NCBI GenBank assembly: GCA_034770075.1
Contig: JAVJAP010000357.1
Location: forward strand, 434,001-498,000
Reading direction: 5' to 3'
Length of the DNA: 64,000 nt
Origin: Aralia elata
Taxonomy: Eukaryota; Streptophyta; Magnoliopsida; Apiales; Araliaceae
Shown here: in pieces, positions 23,155-35,555 of the stretch
Position numbering within the stretch: the stretch's first letter is position 1
Layout of the letters: each line of letters opens with the position of its first letter
Translations under genes and position numbers: made by a program
The notes under the pieces: model-generated
What the model was told of the DNA's origin: nothing
Databases searched by the model: none
The model's input: only the letters and a program-made list of their open reading frames with translations

Positions 23155-23764
23155 CGCGTCATATTATTTAACATGCGAAACATGTTGTATAATATATAAT
23201 ATATACATAGTAAGTATGCACATATAGAATACTATATTCTACCCGGATTGATTATGGACTTTTATTCTAGTTTGGTTCACTAGAGCCACCAAGTGAACCA
23301 AAAAGTCAAACCAATGGTGCAAGAACAAAATTTAAATATAACTATTACATTTAAACCCGGACTCCATTACAAACGGGTCTTCAAGCGCTCCTTGCTCCTT
23401 TGTCTCCAATTCTTCAAGTAATTCTAACTAAACCTATTACATAAACTATTTACAATAAATAGAAACCTTGATCAGCAGTCAAGGGGAAGTACATAGGAGG
23501 GAAATAAAATTTACATTAAGAAAAAATTAGAGAAGACGAGGTACGCAGACCCCATTTATAAAAACCTATACATTCAAGCATCCTCTAAAATAAATCCAAT
23601 CACACATTGGTCAATAGTCCATAATCAATCCTTATTTATTATCATACATATCTCCATATGTATTAATAAATAACATTCATCTCATGAATAATAAAACTAT
23701 TTCATATATGCATTGATATCATTTAATGGGCAATTAAAAGTTTACTAGAAATCCAATTTTGAAA

Positions 23765-24180
23765 CAAAAATAAACTCCTTTATTTTAATCAAAATTTAAA
23801 TCATAATAAACTAATTTATTTTATTTTATCCAATTTTGAATAAAAATAAACTCCTTTATTTTTAATCAAATTTCAAATCAAAATAAACTCCTTTATTTTA
23901 ATTAACATGGAAACCAATTTCAAGTTCAAAATAAACTCCTTTATTTTAACTTAAAATTGCTTGAAAAAATAAAATATGTTAAATCCTATTCCTTATCAAA
24001 ATAAACATTTTTATTTTTAAGGAAACATGGAATCCTATTCTATATGTGAACTCCTTTATTCTTGGAAATATGGAATCATATTCCATATGTGAATAAACTC
24101 CTTTATTCTTGTTAACGTAGAATCCAATTCCAAGTTCAAATAAAACTTTTAATTTTAATTATATTATAATTCAAAATAAA
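23765..24180 (-). repeat. Tandem-like AATAAAGGAGTTTATT array
   Basis: On the minus strand roughly ten copies of AATAAAGGAGTTTATT or one-to-three-base variants are spaced 37-70 bp apart. Each unit is itself an inverted repeat (AATAAA/TTTATT around GGAG). Eight matching units are at 61825-62160. Confidence 0.85.
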
Positions 24181-24235
24181 CCTTTTATCTTAATTGAAAA
24201 TAAATAAAATCAAAATAATTTTTTTCAAAATCTAC

Positions 24236-24362
24236 AGACCGGCACAGCCACGCTCCAAAATGAACTAGGAGCGGCGGCCGCGCTGCACCCCAGAAATGAT
24301 TTCTGGGTTCGGGCGCGGCCGCACTCCAGAATGAACTAGAAGCGGCGTGGCCGCGCCGCGTA
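24236..24362. repeat. CpG-rich block of the copia leader
   Basis: Four GCGGCCGC-like cores with short complementary arms are spaced about 30-45 bp and separated by GAACTAG-type linkers. Near-identical blocks are at 1-120 and reversed at 61555-61692. Confidence 0.85.
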
Positions 24363-24469
24363 GCAGACTTCGAATTTTTTTTTCCGTTACCCAGAAAATC
24401 AATTCAATCGCATACCCATACATACATGGAATCATAATAATCGATAATTAGCACAAGGTTAGGCTCTGA

Positions 24470-27400
24470 TGTAATACCCGAGAATTTTAAATAATATTAT
24501 TATTGACTTTTCTATTTAAGTTGAATATTTATTCAAATATGAGTATATGTGATATGTCACCAAAAGAGTGATGCAATAAAATGATTTCTTGATTATTTAA
24601 TAGAGGAGTGATTTAATAAGAAAAGAAATTATTAATGTATCTTAATTAATTATTGTGTGGCTAATAATCTCCTTTCATTTAATTAAATATTATGTGGCAT
24701 GATATTTTTGTGTGACATTAGCATGTGTGAGTATTCATATAATTCATTAAATAAGGTGGAATATGCGTGGCATTTAAATTGCATGAATATCCTATGTAAC
24801 ACCTTGATGTGTGATGTACATTTAAATTATATAAGGTAATTAATATTTGCTACATGATAATTATTTCCATACTTAAATATTATTACAATAAATGTATTAT
24901 GAAATAATTATGTATATTGAATATTTGGGTGTTAGCGATTAATTAGATTTTGCTATAATTAATGTACATGGATTATATGATATGTGTACATGTAATGTGG
25001 TAGCATTTAATTATTTAATACATCTTGACCTAAGTTGATTTTAAATTAAAGTATGCTAATAAGCCTTATGTGGAATGTCTGAGTTTTGCTCTTGTCCCAC
25101 AATGAGAGTCACCTTCTTGTCCAAACTCTCATTCACGTGTTTTGCAAAAAGCCTAAGGCTATCCTATTTCCCTTCTCCTTAAAATCAGCCATACAAGCCT
25201 CAGATTTATGATGAAAGGGGGAATGGCTCAAATAGTAAACTACCAAATCCTTATTGCCCAAAGGCTTCCCCTTCCTCCTACTGGAACAAACCTTGGGGGA
25301 AAACTCAGAAATGGGTAATGGGTTGGCTATAAATAGGAGCCTTCTCTTCTCAATTTCAGTTGCTATAATCTTCATCAGTCTTCTATATTGAGAGTGAGTG
25401 TTGTGAAGTGGAGGAGCAATCTAGAATTGGGGATTATTAGTTAGTAATTCAACTTCTAAAGGTAATATTAACTTTAGTATGTTTTAAATTTCAAGTTCTG
25501 CAAATTCCCATAAACATACTAAAATGCATGCCTTGAATGTACCAAAAATGGTTGAACTAAGTTGTGATAATCTGCAAATGGTTGTTATACATTGTTAGTA
25601 TAGTCAAATACGAAGACAACGAAAGTTAAACGAACCATTTTGGTTCAAAAACGAGTTTGTAGCATGATCGATCGCTAAGTATGCGAAAATATAGAGAAAT
25701 AACATGATTGTTGAATTTAATTCTTGAACTTAGTTAATTACTTGTTTTAAGTTGTTAAAATCATGCTAGGTATGCTTAAAATCATGGTTATAAACTTTAT
25801 GTGAGATGGGTATACTCAGATTATGGGTTGGATTGGTTTTGGTTTTAGAAAATTTCGCCATACAAGGAGTTTCCTGGTTCTGCCGAGGAGCAGCGCGGCC
25901 GCGCTACTCCCCATGCAAAACCAGGTGCGGCCACGCTATGCCCCAGAATGAAATTCCAACTTTTGATTCTTCTGATGTCATGAGCATGTTAGTTTAGCTT
26001 AAATAAACCTAGGTGTGTATCTGGTATGTGATCTAAGTATGGTTTTGCATGAAATGTGTTGGGTTTACGAGATTTTGAGGTAAAACTTAGAATTTGAAAA
26101 CTAAACCTTATGAAAGTGATGCCTTTTTTACTCTGATCCTTTGAGCATATGTAACTAGCTTAGACATGTATGAAAACAAGTCCAATGTACCTAGGGTTAC
26201 CTTGCATGACATGAGTTGTGTTTGCTCGGTTCCAACGACTTTTTAAAAGAGAACTTGAAGTGTTGGAAGTGAAACTTAGCGAACTTTGTATCTTGGATGT
26301 TCTGAGCTTACAAGCATGAATAATAGGATTCATTATGCCTCTAGAACATGTTGGCATGAGCACCATCTAGCTAAACATGGATTCTACCTATGTTCGCATG
26401 TTCAGGAAAGTGACATTCCAATTGTAAACTACGTGATTAATGTGTACACGTGTTATATATGCACGAGCATGCTTATTAAGTATGGTCTAGTCTCATTATG
26501 TGGTATCATGACTATAATAGTTGATCCTTTGCGAGATGGATTTGATTGGTTTAAAATATAGAAGTTTCTAACATAACAACTTATAACTTTGGATTGAATT
26601 TGGCATGAGCATGTTAGGTTTTGAACTCAGACTAATAACCTTATGAGCATGTGTATTTGAGTTATATCAGTAGCCTAAATGTTGGAGAATAGACTCGGAT
26701 TTTCACCTGAATAAAATTGTATTTTTGGTCTGCCCAAAGAGTGGCGCGGCCGCGCCACTCCTAAGGCAAAAACTAGCGCGGCCGCGCTGGTCGCCAGAAC
26801 TACCCAGTTATTTTAATTTTTAAGTAGAGTCTTGCAGCATGTATGTATGAATGTTTTAAGTTGTATTGCATGATTGAACTGATATACCATTGAGCTTATG
26901 TTGATGCTTAGAGTCGAGGTATTCTAGGTTTGCTTACTCATTTAGCTAAGATGAGAAACTACGAATATGGACTTAGTAATCATGGTTCTACCTACGTGGC
27001 TGTGTGTTACAACTATGTGGTGCGTAACCACTTGTAAGAATGTTACACTAACTAAGGAACCGACTTATTAATGATTAGGTCGTTTCAACGCAATTTAAAT
27101 TAAAGCTAGATTACTTGTAGCTGAGCAAACATGCAAGTTTCTTTTAACCCTACTCAATTTACATTCGAGTAGGATGTGGTATATTGTGCAAGTATTCGAA
27201 CCCTTTCTCTTTATTGAGCAAGCATGTAAACTTGTATATTCATGTATCATACAAGTATGTGACAATGATTCTTATGCTTTATAAACTGTTATTCACATTC
27301 TAAGGAGTGGTTTAAGATTAATATCCCTTAAACCTCATTACGAGTATTGGTATTCATTAAATCATTGAATATGATTGTCTAAACCATTGTTCCGGTTAGA

Positions 27401-28235
27401 CTATTATACATGTGTTAGAAAGCTATTCCAAACCAATTGTCTTGGTGAGGACTCTTATCTACTGAGATGAACAACCCTAAAAAAAAGGGGAAAATTATAT
27501 ATTGTCGGGGGACCGACGTGCGCACTTATAAACATGTGACAGTTATGCATAATCTGGGGTACTATAGGCTGATCACCTGTGTACTTGTTTTATTGGATTT
27601 TCAGTATAAAAACTGTTAATTCTAGCAAGAGTTCTTAGTCCTTTAGTGACTACTCAGTGTTCATATTCTTGAACTTGAAATGATTAGATGCAAGGATCCT
27701 ATTGATATTCTTCAGTCCTTAACGACTCTTATGTATAACAATTGATTTTCCTTATTATTCTTGAATTACTTTTTTTTTCTGTCATATCTTTGCGGTTTGA
27801 ACTTTTTATTGTTCATCCTCATTGTATATACTTGTTGGGCAAATTTATTGCTCATTCTTGCTTTCTTTAAACCTTTCAGTTAAGGCAGAACGAGATGAAC
27901 CTTCAGGCAAGGATAAGGGAAAGGGCAAAACTACGGAGTAGCTTTGTTCTTCCTTAGAAAGGAAATTATTTTACTATGTTGTTTGAAGTTTCTAGTTTTG
28001 GTTATGTAATAAGCTTAGGCATGGATTATGTATTAGTACTATGTTTTAGTTTAAATTAAGACTATTGGACAGTATGGTAGTAACGGTTGCTAGACCTTGG
28101 GACGAGAATAATTATATTAAATCAATGTTAGGTATTAGTACTATCTTTTCCGCTGCATTAGTTTTATGTCATTATTGTGTTAGAACGTGACGAACCAAAT
28201 TCGAGATAGTGGTGTTTGAATTTGGGGGCGTCACA
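24470..28235 (+). mobile_element. Solo Ty3/gypsy LTR (3766 bp) in the copia primer site
   Basis: It has intact TGTAATACCCGAG...GGGCGTCACA ends, flanked by the 5-bp target duplication TCTGA (24465-24469 and 28236-28240). Removing it restores a continuous copia primer site with the copia LTR on its right. It has a TATA box at 25328, a donor-like site at 25461/25462, an acceptor-like site at 27878-27879, and palindrome pairs at 25885-25944 and 26739-26790. It is the same insertion point, to the base, as the full element starting at 228/582. Confidence 0.95.
26739..26790. repeat. CpG-rich palindrome pair, best-preserved copy
   Basis: A perfect 22-bp palindrome (half-site GAGTGGCGCGG) is followed after 12 bp by CTAGCGCGGCCGCGCTGG, one base short of perfect. 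This copy shows the likely ancestral form from which 2853-2904 decayed. Confidence 0.9.
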
Positions 28236-28246
28236 TCTGATACCAC

Positions 28247-29645
28247 TGTTAGGTTTGTATATAGCGCGAACATGCAATCAAATTACATAAATAGTGCGGA
28301 AGCGCAATAAAACGGATTTTAAAATTTATCATACAAACCATCACCATGATCATCCTTGTGAACAATTATCAATTAAATGAAAGAGATAGAGATATAGAAT
28401 TATACTCTCGTGAATCAAGGCTTCCTCAAGTACAAGTTCACCTCTAATTCCTTCACGTTCTCCTTGAATTCCACCGATTAAATTCTTTCCTTTGATCAAC
28501 GTTAGCCACCCAAGTGTTTGGCCTCTAGAGGTGATCCACCAAGGAATAATAGTTGTTCAAGAAGATGGGTGTTGGCAAAACCCTAGTTTCTATCTCTATA
28601 GAAATTGCAAGTACTCTCTCTCTCCAATTCTTATAGAAGAATGTGTAACTATCTAACCCTAAATCATGATAAGAGTTCTCTTATTTATAGATATAGGGAA
28701 CCCTCCTAAACTATTTAGAATTAGGATTTTTTATTTTAATTAAACTCCTTTAATTAATTAAACTCTTAATCCAATTAGGAATTTATGAGAGAGTACTTCT
28801 ATTAATTAATTCCAAATCCCTATTAGGAATTAAATAATAGTAATGGTAATAATAATAATAATAAGACTCTTCTTATTAATTTATATTTAATATTTTCAAA
28901 ATATTAAATAATAAATATTAAGCTATTTAATTTATTCTATCTCCATAGATTAAATTAAATAAACTTAACTTATTATTACAATTATGCTATTTACTTCTTA
29001 AACAAATATTTTTCTTTTGCGGTGTGACCCTTTAGGTTCTCCATATTAAACCGGTTGTGAATAAATCAATTAGAAAAATTCTAATCTTATTTAAATAAAT
29101 AAAATAAACTATTTAATTTATTTAAATAAATAATATTTATTCTACAATAAGGGTAAGCCCCCTTAGCGATCAACGACTTTCCAGATAATATATATTTCAA
29201 CAATAATCACAAAAGAACCTTTCAGTGCATAGTTACCGTACAATTCAATCCTTCTACCGTACAATGTCCCAATTAAATATAAGACATGGAATTATTGTCA
29301 AGTCTTATTTTATTTAATTATATGTATTTTGATTCCTAAATGCACAACTCTAAATAATGCAAATTAGAAACTCCTTTCTAATTTCATTCTACCGAATTCA
29401 CTAATCCCATTTTTAGTAATCCATCGATTAGGAGCGATTTTAGTTTGTAAGCTATCTAGAATTTAGATCTCATTAGCATGATCACCATCATGATTCTAAA
29501 AGTATTGCTCAAAACTATGAGTTTATCACATTTAATATAACAGCACCATGCAGATAAAGTAAAATGCCTTTAATAACCGAATAAGATTACAAAGTAGATG
29601 CTACATCATATCAAATATGATTGGCTTGTGTGCATACTACTTTTA
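28247..29645 (-). repeat. Copia 5' LTR, internally deleted (1399 bp)
   Basis: It is homologous to the 1809-bp LTR at 17140-18948 but jumps at about 29391 from TTTCATTCT directly to ACCGAATTCACTAATCCC, losing about 400 bp. The outer end reads ACTACTTTTA where other copies have ACTACTTTCA. Confidence 0.85.
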
Positions 29646-29854
29646 GCATATTAAAGTTAAACCCATATAAAAGGCTCCCCAATTGTTTTAATTGCAATTA
29701 ATTTACTGAGCAGTTGAATAGCTGACTGTAAAAGTTGAAGAGCCTGATTTTTGTATTTCTAAAGTATAACTAAAGTTTTTCTCATTTGATTATAAAAGTT
29801 TGATTGTTTTAAACTTTCTTTGTTAATCTAATTTGATTTGTTTAAAATTTTCAG

Positions 29855-30716
29855 ATGATATCAAGAAGTGTTTTAAATGATTTACAAATGGTGGATGATA
29901 CAAATGAGCCTAACCTTGATGACCTTGATGCAATTGGACATGGGAAAGAGTCAGGTGGCAGTATTCCCACTAATATAGAGGCGGGTCAAAAGAAACCTCA
30001 ACAAGTACAAAGACTACGGGACATTCAGAAAGTGTAAAGATGCAAAGAAAGAGGATGACACCTAGATCCAAGGTGTGGACTGAGGGGCACTTTATTCCAG
30101 TTAAAGATAAGGATGGTAATGTCATCAAAGGTAAGTGTACTTATTATGGAAAAGAATTAGCTGCTGATTCATCTTCAAATGGCACTACTTCTTTAAGAAA
30201 TCATTTTAGAACTGTAAAAAAAATCCTAACAACATGGATAAAGCTCAACCCCAACTTATAAGGATTAAAGAGGGTGAGGGGGAGGGAGGGGAAGGAGTGG
30301 GTACACTCACCACTTGGAGGTTTGACCAAGAAGCTATTAGGACAGCAATGACTTACCATCTTATTGTAGATGAGCTTCCTTTCAAACATGTTGAGAAGGA
30401 GGGTTTTAAACAACTTATGCAAGTTGCATGTCCTAGGTTTCAATTGCCTTCACGTTTTACATTTGCCAGAGATTGCATTCGTTTGTATGATAATGAAAAA
30501 ATTAAGTTGAAAACAATCCTTAGACAAAATTGTGAACGCATTTGCCTTGTTATTGATTGTTGGACTTCCAATCAACGTTTGAATTATATGTGTGTTATTG
30601 CCCATTTTATTGATGAAAATTGGAAATTTCATAAGAAAATCTTAAATTTTCCAACCATCACAAGTCATAAGGGGAAGGATATTGGGGAAATGGTTGAGTG
30701 TTGTTTAAAAGAGTGA
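29855..30716 (+). pseudogene. hAT (Ac-like) transposase, N-terminal part, broken
   Basis: The ATG at 29855 follows an acceptor-like TTTTCAG. The N-terminus is acidic (NLDDLDAIGHG). A frameshift near 30000 leads to KRMTPRSKVW and a BED zinc finger (VIKGKCTYYGKEL, second Cys replaced by Tyr; then SLRNHF). A one-base deletion near 30217 falls on the finger's last Cys. The last frame carries LPFKHVEKEGFKQLMQVACP, then VIDCWTSNQRLNYMC and FPTITSHKGKDIGEMVECCL, the first half of the hAT catalytic region with its DCWTS motif. The C-terminal hATC dimerisation domain is missing: the sequence breaks at about 30716 into an unrelated repeat. Confidence 0.9.
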
Positions 30717-31098
30717 AGGCATGTCAGGCTAAGTTTTCTATTTTAGTTCTAAGGGATGTTGAACCTTATTTACAATTAATGGTTTAATTGAGTATATATT
30801 ATTTATTCCTTCTCATATGAAATTCATTCTTGATAATTTGTTTTAATTGTTTGAATGATATTTGATTGATTTAATGTGGCCAGTTAAGTTGATCTAATTA
30901 TCTCATCTGTTGGATTAAGGGATAGTATTATGTGTAATTGATATTATTTCTAATCATAAGTAGTGATTAGTAATAATGATTGTTGTCAAGTTTTTATGTA
31001 TTGTTATGATTATCAGAAGATTGGTTAAATAATCCGAGCTTGTGTTATTGTTGCTTAGAATAGTCTAATTCCTTAGTTCTTAATGCTGCTGTTATATT
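30714..31098 (+). repeat. Second copy of the 12976-13362 gypsy segment
   Basis: About 385 bp match 12976-13362 (for example GCATGTCAG.CTAAGTTTTC and TTAATGTGGCCAGTT) at about 92-95% by eye. Together the two may be remnants of the two LTRs of the gypsy element that the hAT entered; a deletion would then have removed the hAT 3' half and the rest of the gypsy body. Confidence 0.8.
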
Positions 31099-31994
31099 AT
31101 GGGCAAAGAAAACGAGCAAAAAAAGTCGAAAACGCTACTGTCTCACCAAGATGACCGGAAGTTCGCTATTAGTGAACTTTTTTAGCAAGCCCGTTAGGGC
31201 TATTCTCGGTAAAAATTTGAGAATTTTTTTTATTACAATAGTATAAAGAATTAAATTTTATGTAGAATGCACATATTACTAATAATTTTTGGATAACTAG
31301 AATAATTATTATGAATTTTTAAAGTTTCAGAATTTTAGAAATTTATAATTAAATTTTTAGACATTCTTTTGAGATGAAATTGGTGTGAAGAGCTTCCATT
31401 TAATACTCTAGATATTTTCAAATAGTTTTGATGACTTCGTAAAATATGAAGAATTAATTATCAATTTTCTAAGCTAAAAACTATAGAAAATTATAATTAA
31501 ATATTGAGAAATGAATTTGAGATGAAATTTGTACACTAATCTTATTATCATATTTAGAAATTACTGAAAAAGTTTGGTAAATTTTGGAAGAGTAGAAGTA
31601 TTTATTAGATTTTTAAGCTAATTAATGTTAATTTAAAAATAGTAAAAATTCACAAAAAATTATGTGAATGGTAGAAAATTATAAAACTTGGTGAAAAATC
31701 TTATAATAATATATGATAAATACTTGGGATGTTACGAGGCTCTAAAAGTTACTCGAGGCATTATTTCTATGGAACATCAACAGTTCATTTATGGAACATT
31801 TCTTCTTTAGTTTAGCATATAAGTGCTAATATTGGTCTAGCACGTTCTTAGATTTAACGTTTAACAATTACATCGTTACACGGGGTACAACCTATATTGA
31901 TAATTGCCTAATAATATTTGACTTGGCACAATCAACTATCACAATTCAAGAATTATTACAATTTAATATCACAATAATAAACATTCTAACTGGA
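31099..31994. other. AT-rich LTR-like DNA, unassigned
   Basis: No coding frame. There is a short stem at 31154-31174 (AAGTTCGCT/AGTGAACTT). The style resembles a diverged LTR, and this DNA was continuous with 39691 onwards before the giant LTR inserted. Confidence 0.35.
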
Positions 31995-33120
31995 ATAGCT
32001 GTAATGATCCGAAATTTTCAAGGTTCATTATCAATTAAATAATGAATTTAATTTCTAATGACTTATTTTGCATCAAGATTTTTTTTTTCCCTTTTTTTTT
32101 TGGAAACCAACATGAGCTTGGTTGTAATACCCGAGAATTTTATTTATTTATTTTTTTTAACTTCGTTATTAATTAAATATAATATTTAATCTCTAATGAG
32201 TTAGTTTTGTACGCTCATTTTAAACCTATGTATGTGATACTTTTATTTTTGTGACTATGCAAGTTAATTTTGGCTTTAATGGGATTCACTAATGGTCTGA
32301 TTAAATTAGTGATCTAACCCTAAGGTTTAATAGCAAGAAACTTGGGGACTTGTTCAATAATTAAGTACATCAATTAAGGTATTAAATTCAAATTAGTAAA
32401 AATCGAATAATTTGAATGTGAGTTTTACAATTAAATAATTTAGCTAATTATTTAATTGTAATCCATAAGCTATAATATAGTTATTAAACCCAAGATAATA
32501 ATATATCAAGGGTAATTAATTGTAGAGTAAGGATTTATGAAATTTCTTTGGTCAATTTAGTTTTAATTAATGGACAATGGTTGGAATGAATTAAAATGGA
32601 CCAACATTATTAGATTGGACCCAATCCCTTACATTTTCGGATGGGCCGAGCTAATTGGCTTGGGTGAGTTTACTTCATCAGTTGGCTTAGGAATAAGGGT
32701 CCGGTCAGTTCAATAAACCCAAATGTTCTAGTCCTATCATCACTTCGCTAGCAACTTCGGCAGAGGCCATATCAGCTCAAGCGTGGGTGTGTAGGCGGGA
32801 CGGCGTGACAGCATGAAACGATCAACGGCACGGACTGGGGGAGAACCTCAACGACCGATGGATGTTTGAATTTCAAGGCGGGCTAGTCTTTCGAACCAGG
32901 GGACGCTTGCTCAGACCTCGAGAACAAGGAGCTCAGTCGACGGGATGGCTGCGGGCTGCTCGCCTCCTGCGCCGAAAGCAATTGTGCAAGGGGCCTGTCA
33001 ACCGAATTGAGGGATTTGACTTGGCAGTCCCAAATTGCTCCTTTCGATCCAGCAGGTTCAACCGATGGGTATTGCTCTGCAATTGGAGTAATAACCAGTC
33101 AATTGGGTAAACACCCTCCC

Positions 33121-33128
33121 TATAAATC
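33121..33128 (+). promoter_or_regulatory. LTR TATA box
   Basis: TATAAATC lies about 1.1 kb into the giant LTR and 129 bp before the donor-like AAG|GTATTA, the same spacing as in the 582 and 24470 LTRs. Confidence 0.5.
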
Positions 33129-35555
33129 GTAACCCAAGAACCCCTTACCAAGCTGCTAAATTTGTTTAGTTCGAAATAACCCAATAACGTGTGAGCTTGA
33201 GAGTTCGGAGGAGCAAGAAGGAGCAGCTTCGGCCTAAGCAAACCTTAAGGTATTAATGATCCTGTGTTTAAACCCAGCTGCGTGGCTTTCTAATTTATTT
33301 ATTTTTTTTCTTTCTTTCTTCTTCTTTTGTTTCGATTAGGTTCTGTTGTGGTTTGGTTTGGAGTTTGTTATTGGGAAGTCTGTGTATGTGGTAGGCCATG
33401 AAGGGCCAGACGTTATAAGGATGGTTGTGGTTGTAACATTGTGAATGTTGTAATAAACCATTCAAGGATTTTGTATGCCCACCAACTGCTTGTCTTAATG
33501 CCTGAACGAACCAGCCTTATTTTTCTTCCTTTTTGATTAAGTATATGTTCGGCAAACTGTGGGTCATGTGTTGTTTGTTGATCATGTGTTGTGTATGTTG
33601 GTCGTTAATAAATTATTGCCGAAACCAACTGTTTGCTGCAATGTTATAGGAACTAGTTTCCTTTTTGGTTGGTTAAATGATCTGTATAGTTTGTATAAAG
33701 TTTCAGAGTTTGGTTAGGCTACGCGTCAACGCGTGGTTGTTATACAACTTTGTTGGAACCAAGTTGGTGTGAGAGGGCCTTAGCTGTGGCTGTGTGTGTG
33801 CGTGGTGCCTGTGAGCAGTGGGGCGGCAGCAGCGCCTCAGGCACCTCGGTGCCGAGGGGGCTGGGCGCCAGCCTCTAAGTTGGGCCACGCCGATGTTGGT
33901 TTGGCTTTGATTTGAGCTTGTTTGGTAATATCTGAAATAGAGACTGATTTCAGAACACTACAAACGTAGCACTAAAGAAGGGTAAGAACCCAACTCTGCC
34001 ACTGATAGGTTTTATCAAACACTTCACACAAAGAATGAGCTCAAATATGTGCTACTTCACCGAATTTTTGCCTCACTTCGTGGATTTGTGTTATCTAATT
34101 TTTGCAAATGTATGGGAAATTATTCGCTAAAGAAATAGGGGTCTATATGGAGCTTATAAGAGCATAAGAGGTCTCAGTGAAAGAACCAATTTAACTTTGT
34201 CCACTTTTACTATCATAAATTGGATTTCAGATTTATTTGTCCAAGTCATTATATAATCAATAGCAATTTTATAAAAGGTCTCTATATGATCAATACCTAA
34301 TTTGAATAACAAAATAGTCAACGGAAGAAAAGTTCACAAGTTTCTAAACCCAAACAAACTACAGTGAACCAGTTGAAGAAGAATGAACACTCTAACTAAA
34401 ATGTTATTAAATGGGTAGCCTACTATTTTGCGTATTAGCAATATTATAATACGTATGTATTATTAAAATGAGATGGTAGTTCTAATGGTCAATTAAATCA
34501 TTATTAATTATTTGATAATGACACTTAAGGAGTAAAATATGATTAAAGTAATTAATCATAGTAAGTAATAATTAAATTATTATTGTAGTGTTAATAGTTA
34601 ACCCTTGACGCGTTATTAAAAGGATTTAATGATATTATCGGGTGAGCAAACTACCTAATAACCTTTGTAATAATTTTTTTTTTGTAATGTTCAATTGAGA
34701 TGATAGACAAACTGTTTTTATAATAAAGTTTATTTAGTTATTTATTATTTCAACTATTAAATAATAAATAGAGGTAACAATTTATTTACTTACTTGGTTT
34801 AATATTAAGTAATATTTTTGGATAAAATAAGAATAGGAATAAAGTCTAATTAACTGTTTATTATTTAACTTTTAAATAATAAATAAGGTTATTACTTAAT
34901 TATTATTTAATGGTAAATAATAATTATTTCCTAGTGTTAGATAGTGAATTTAATTACTTGCTATTTAGTTGATAATTAATTAATAACTCAGGATAGTTAC
35001 CTAATTACTATTTAAGTAATATTAGATGGTAGTTAAATGAGTTAAGCTAATTAAACATATATTGAACAAATTATAAATGGTTTACCGGTTTATTATGTGC
35101 ATAACACTTAGTGTTAATAAATCATGAATTTAAGGTTCCATGGTATATTAGTAAGGGTCAGCAACAGCAACTCGTTGTGTATTATGTGGTCTACTTATCT
35201 GTTAGTTGAATTTTATTAGTAAGCGCATCGTATAATCGTACTCAGTACTTGTAGACACCCAAATTTTGCACTTCCTATACTAACCCTGACAGGAGGGCGA
35301 ATTCGTCCACGGACCCGGCCCACGAGAATGGAAGGAAGACATAAAGGTGAAACTCAAAGCCATCTCCACTGGACGAGATCGAGGCCGACAGGACGACGCG
35401 CAAATGTCGGGAGTCAGTTTACTGATCGCTGCGCTTACCTGGACGGCATGGCACGTTTTCCGGCGATTTCTGGACTGCAGAATGCAAGCCCTTCAACGGA
35501 ATTCAACGGTACGACACGGAAATCGAGACGAGGTGCGGAAAATGAGAAAATCAGC

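Larger units (their letters stand above)
22441..24464 (-). other. Copia leader, unusually long (about 2 kb) and repeat-rich
   Basis: This lies between the primer site and gag and has no coding frame. From gag outwards it holds four CTTGTGTGACACA motifs (22648-22936), an (AC)n(AT)n microsatellite (23081-23150), about ten AATAAACTCCTTTATT units (23765-24180) and a CpG-rich block (24236-24362). The same order is present reversed in the plus-strand element at 61455-63437. Confidence 0.8.
17140..29645 (-). mobile_element. Ty1/copia retrotransposon, minus strand, with a nested solo gypsy LTR
   Basis: From right to left it has: 5' LTR (28247-29645, internally deleted), split primer site, repeat-rich leader, gag, protease, integrase, RT, RNase H, polypurine tract (AGTGGGAGA, complement at 18950-18958) and 3' LTR (17140-18948). 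The gypsy LTR at 24470-28235 interrupts the primer site. All coding parts contain stops and frameshifts. The bases flanking the two outer ends (ACACA and GCATA) do not match, so the ends may come from different insertions joined by recombination. Confidence 0.85.

Noticed and set aside
22974..23183. Open frame encoding alternating Ile-Tyr and Cys-Val runs
   Set aside because: It is a read-through of the (AC)n(AT)n microsatellite.
32862..33241. 82- and 102-codon frames on opposite strands
   Set aside because: They overlap the TATA region of the giant LTR and have no domain or codon signal.
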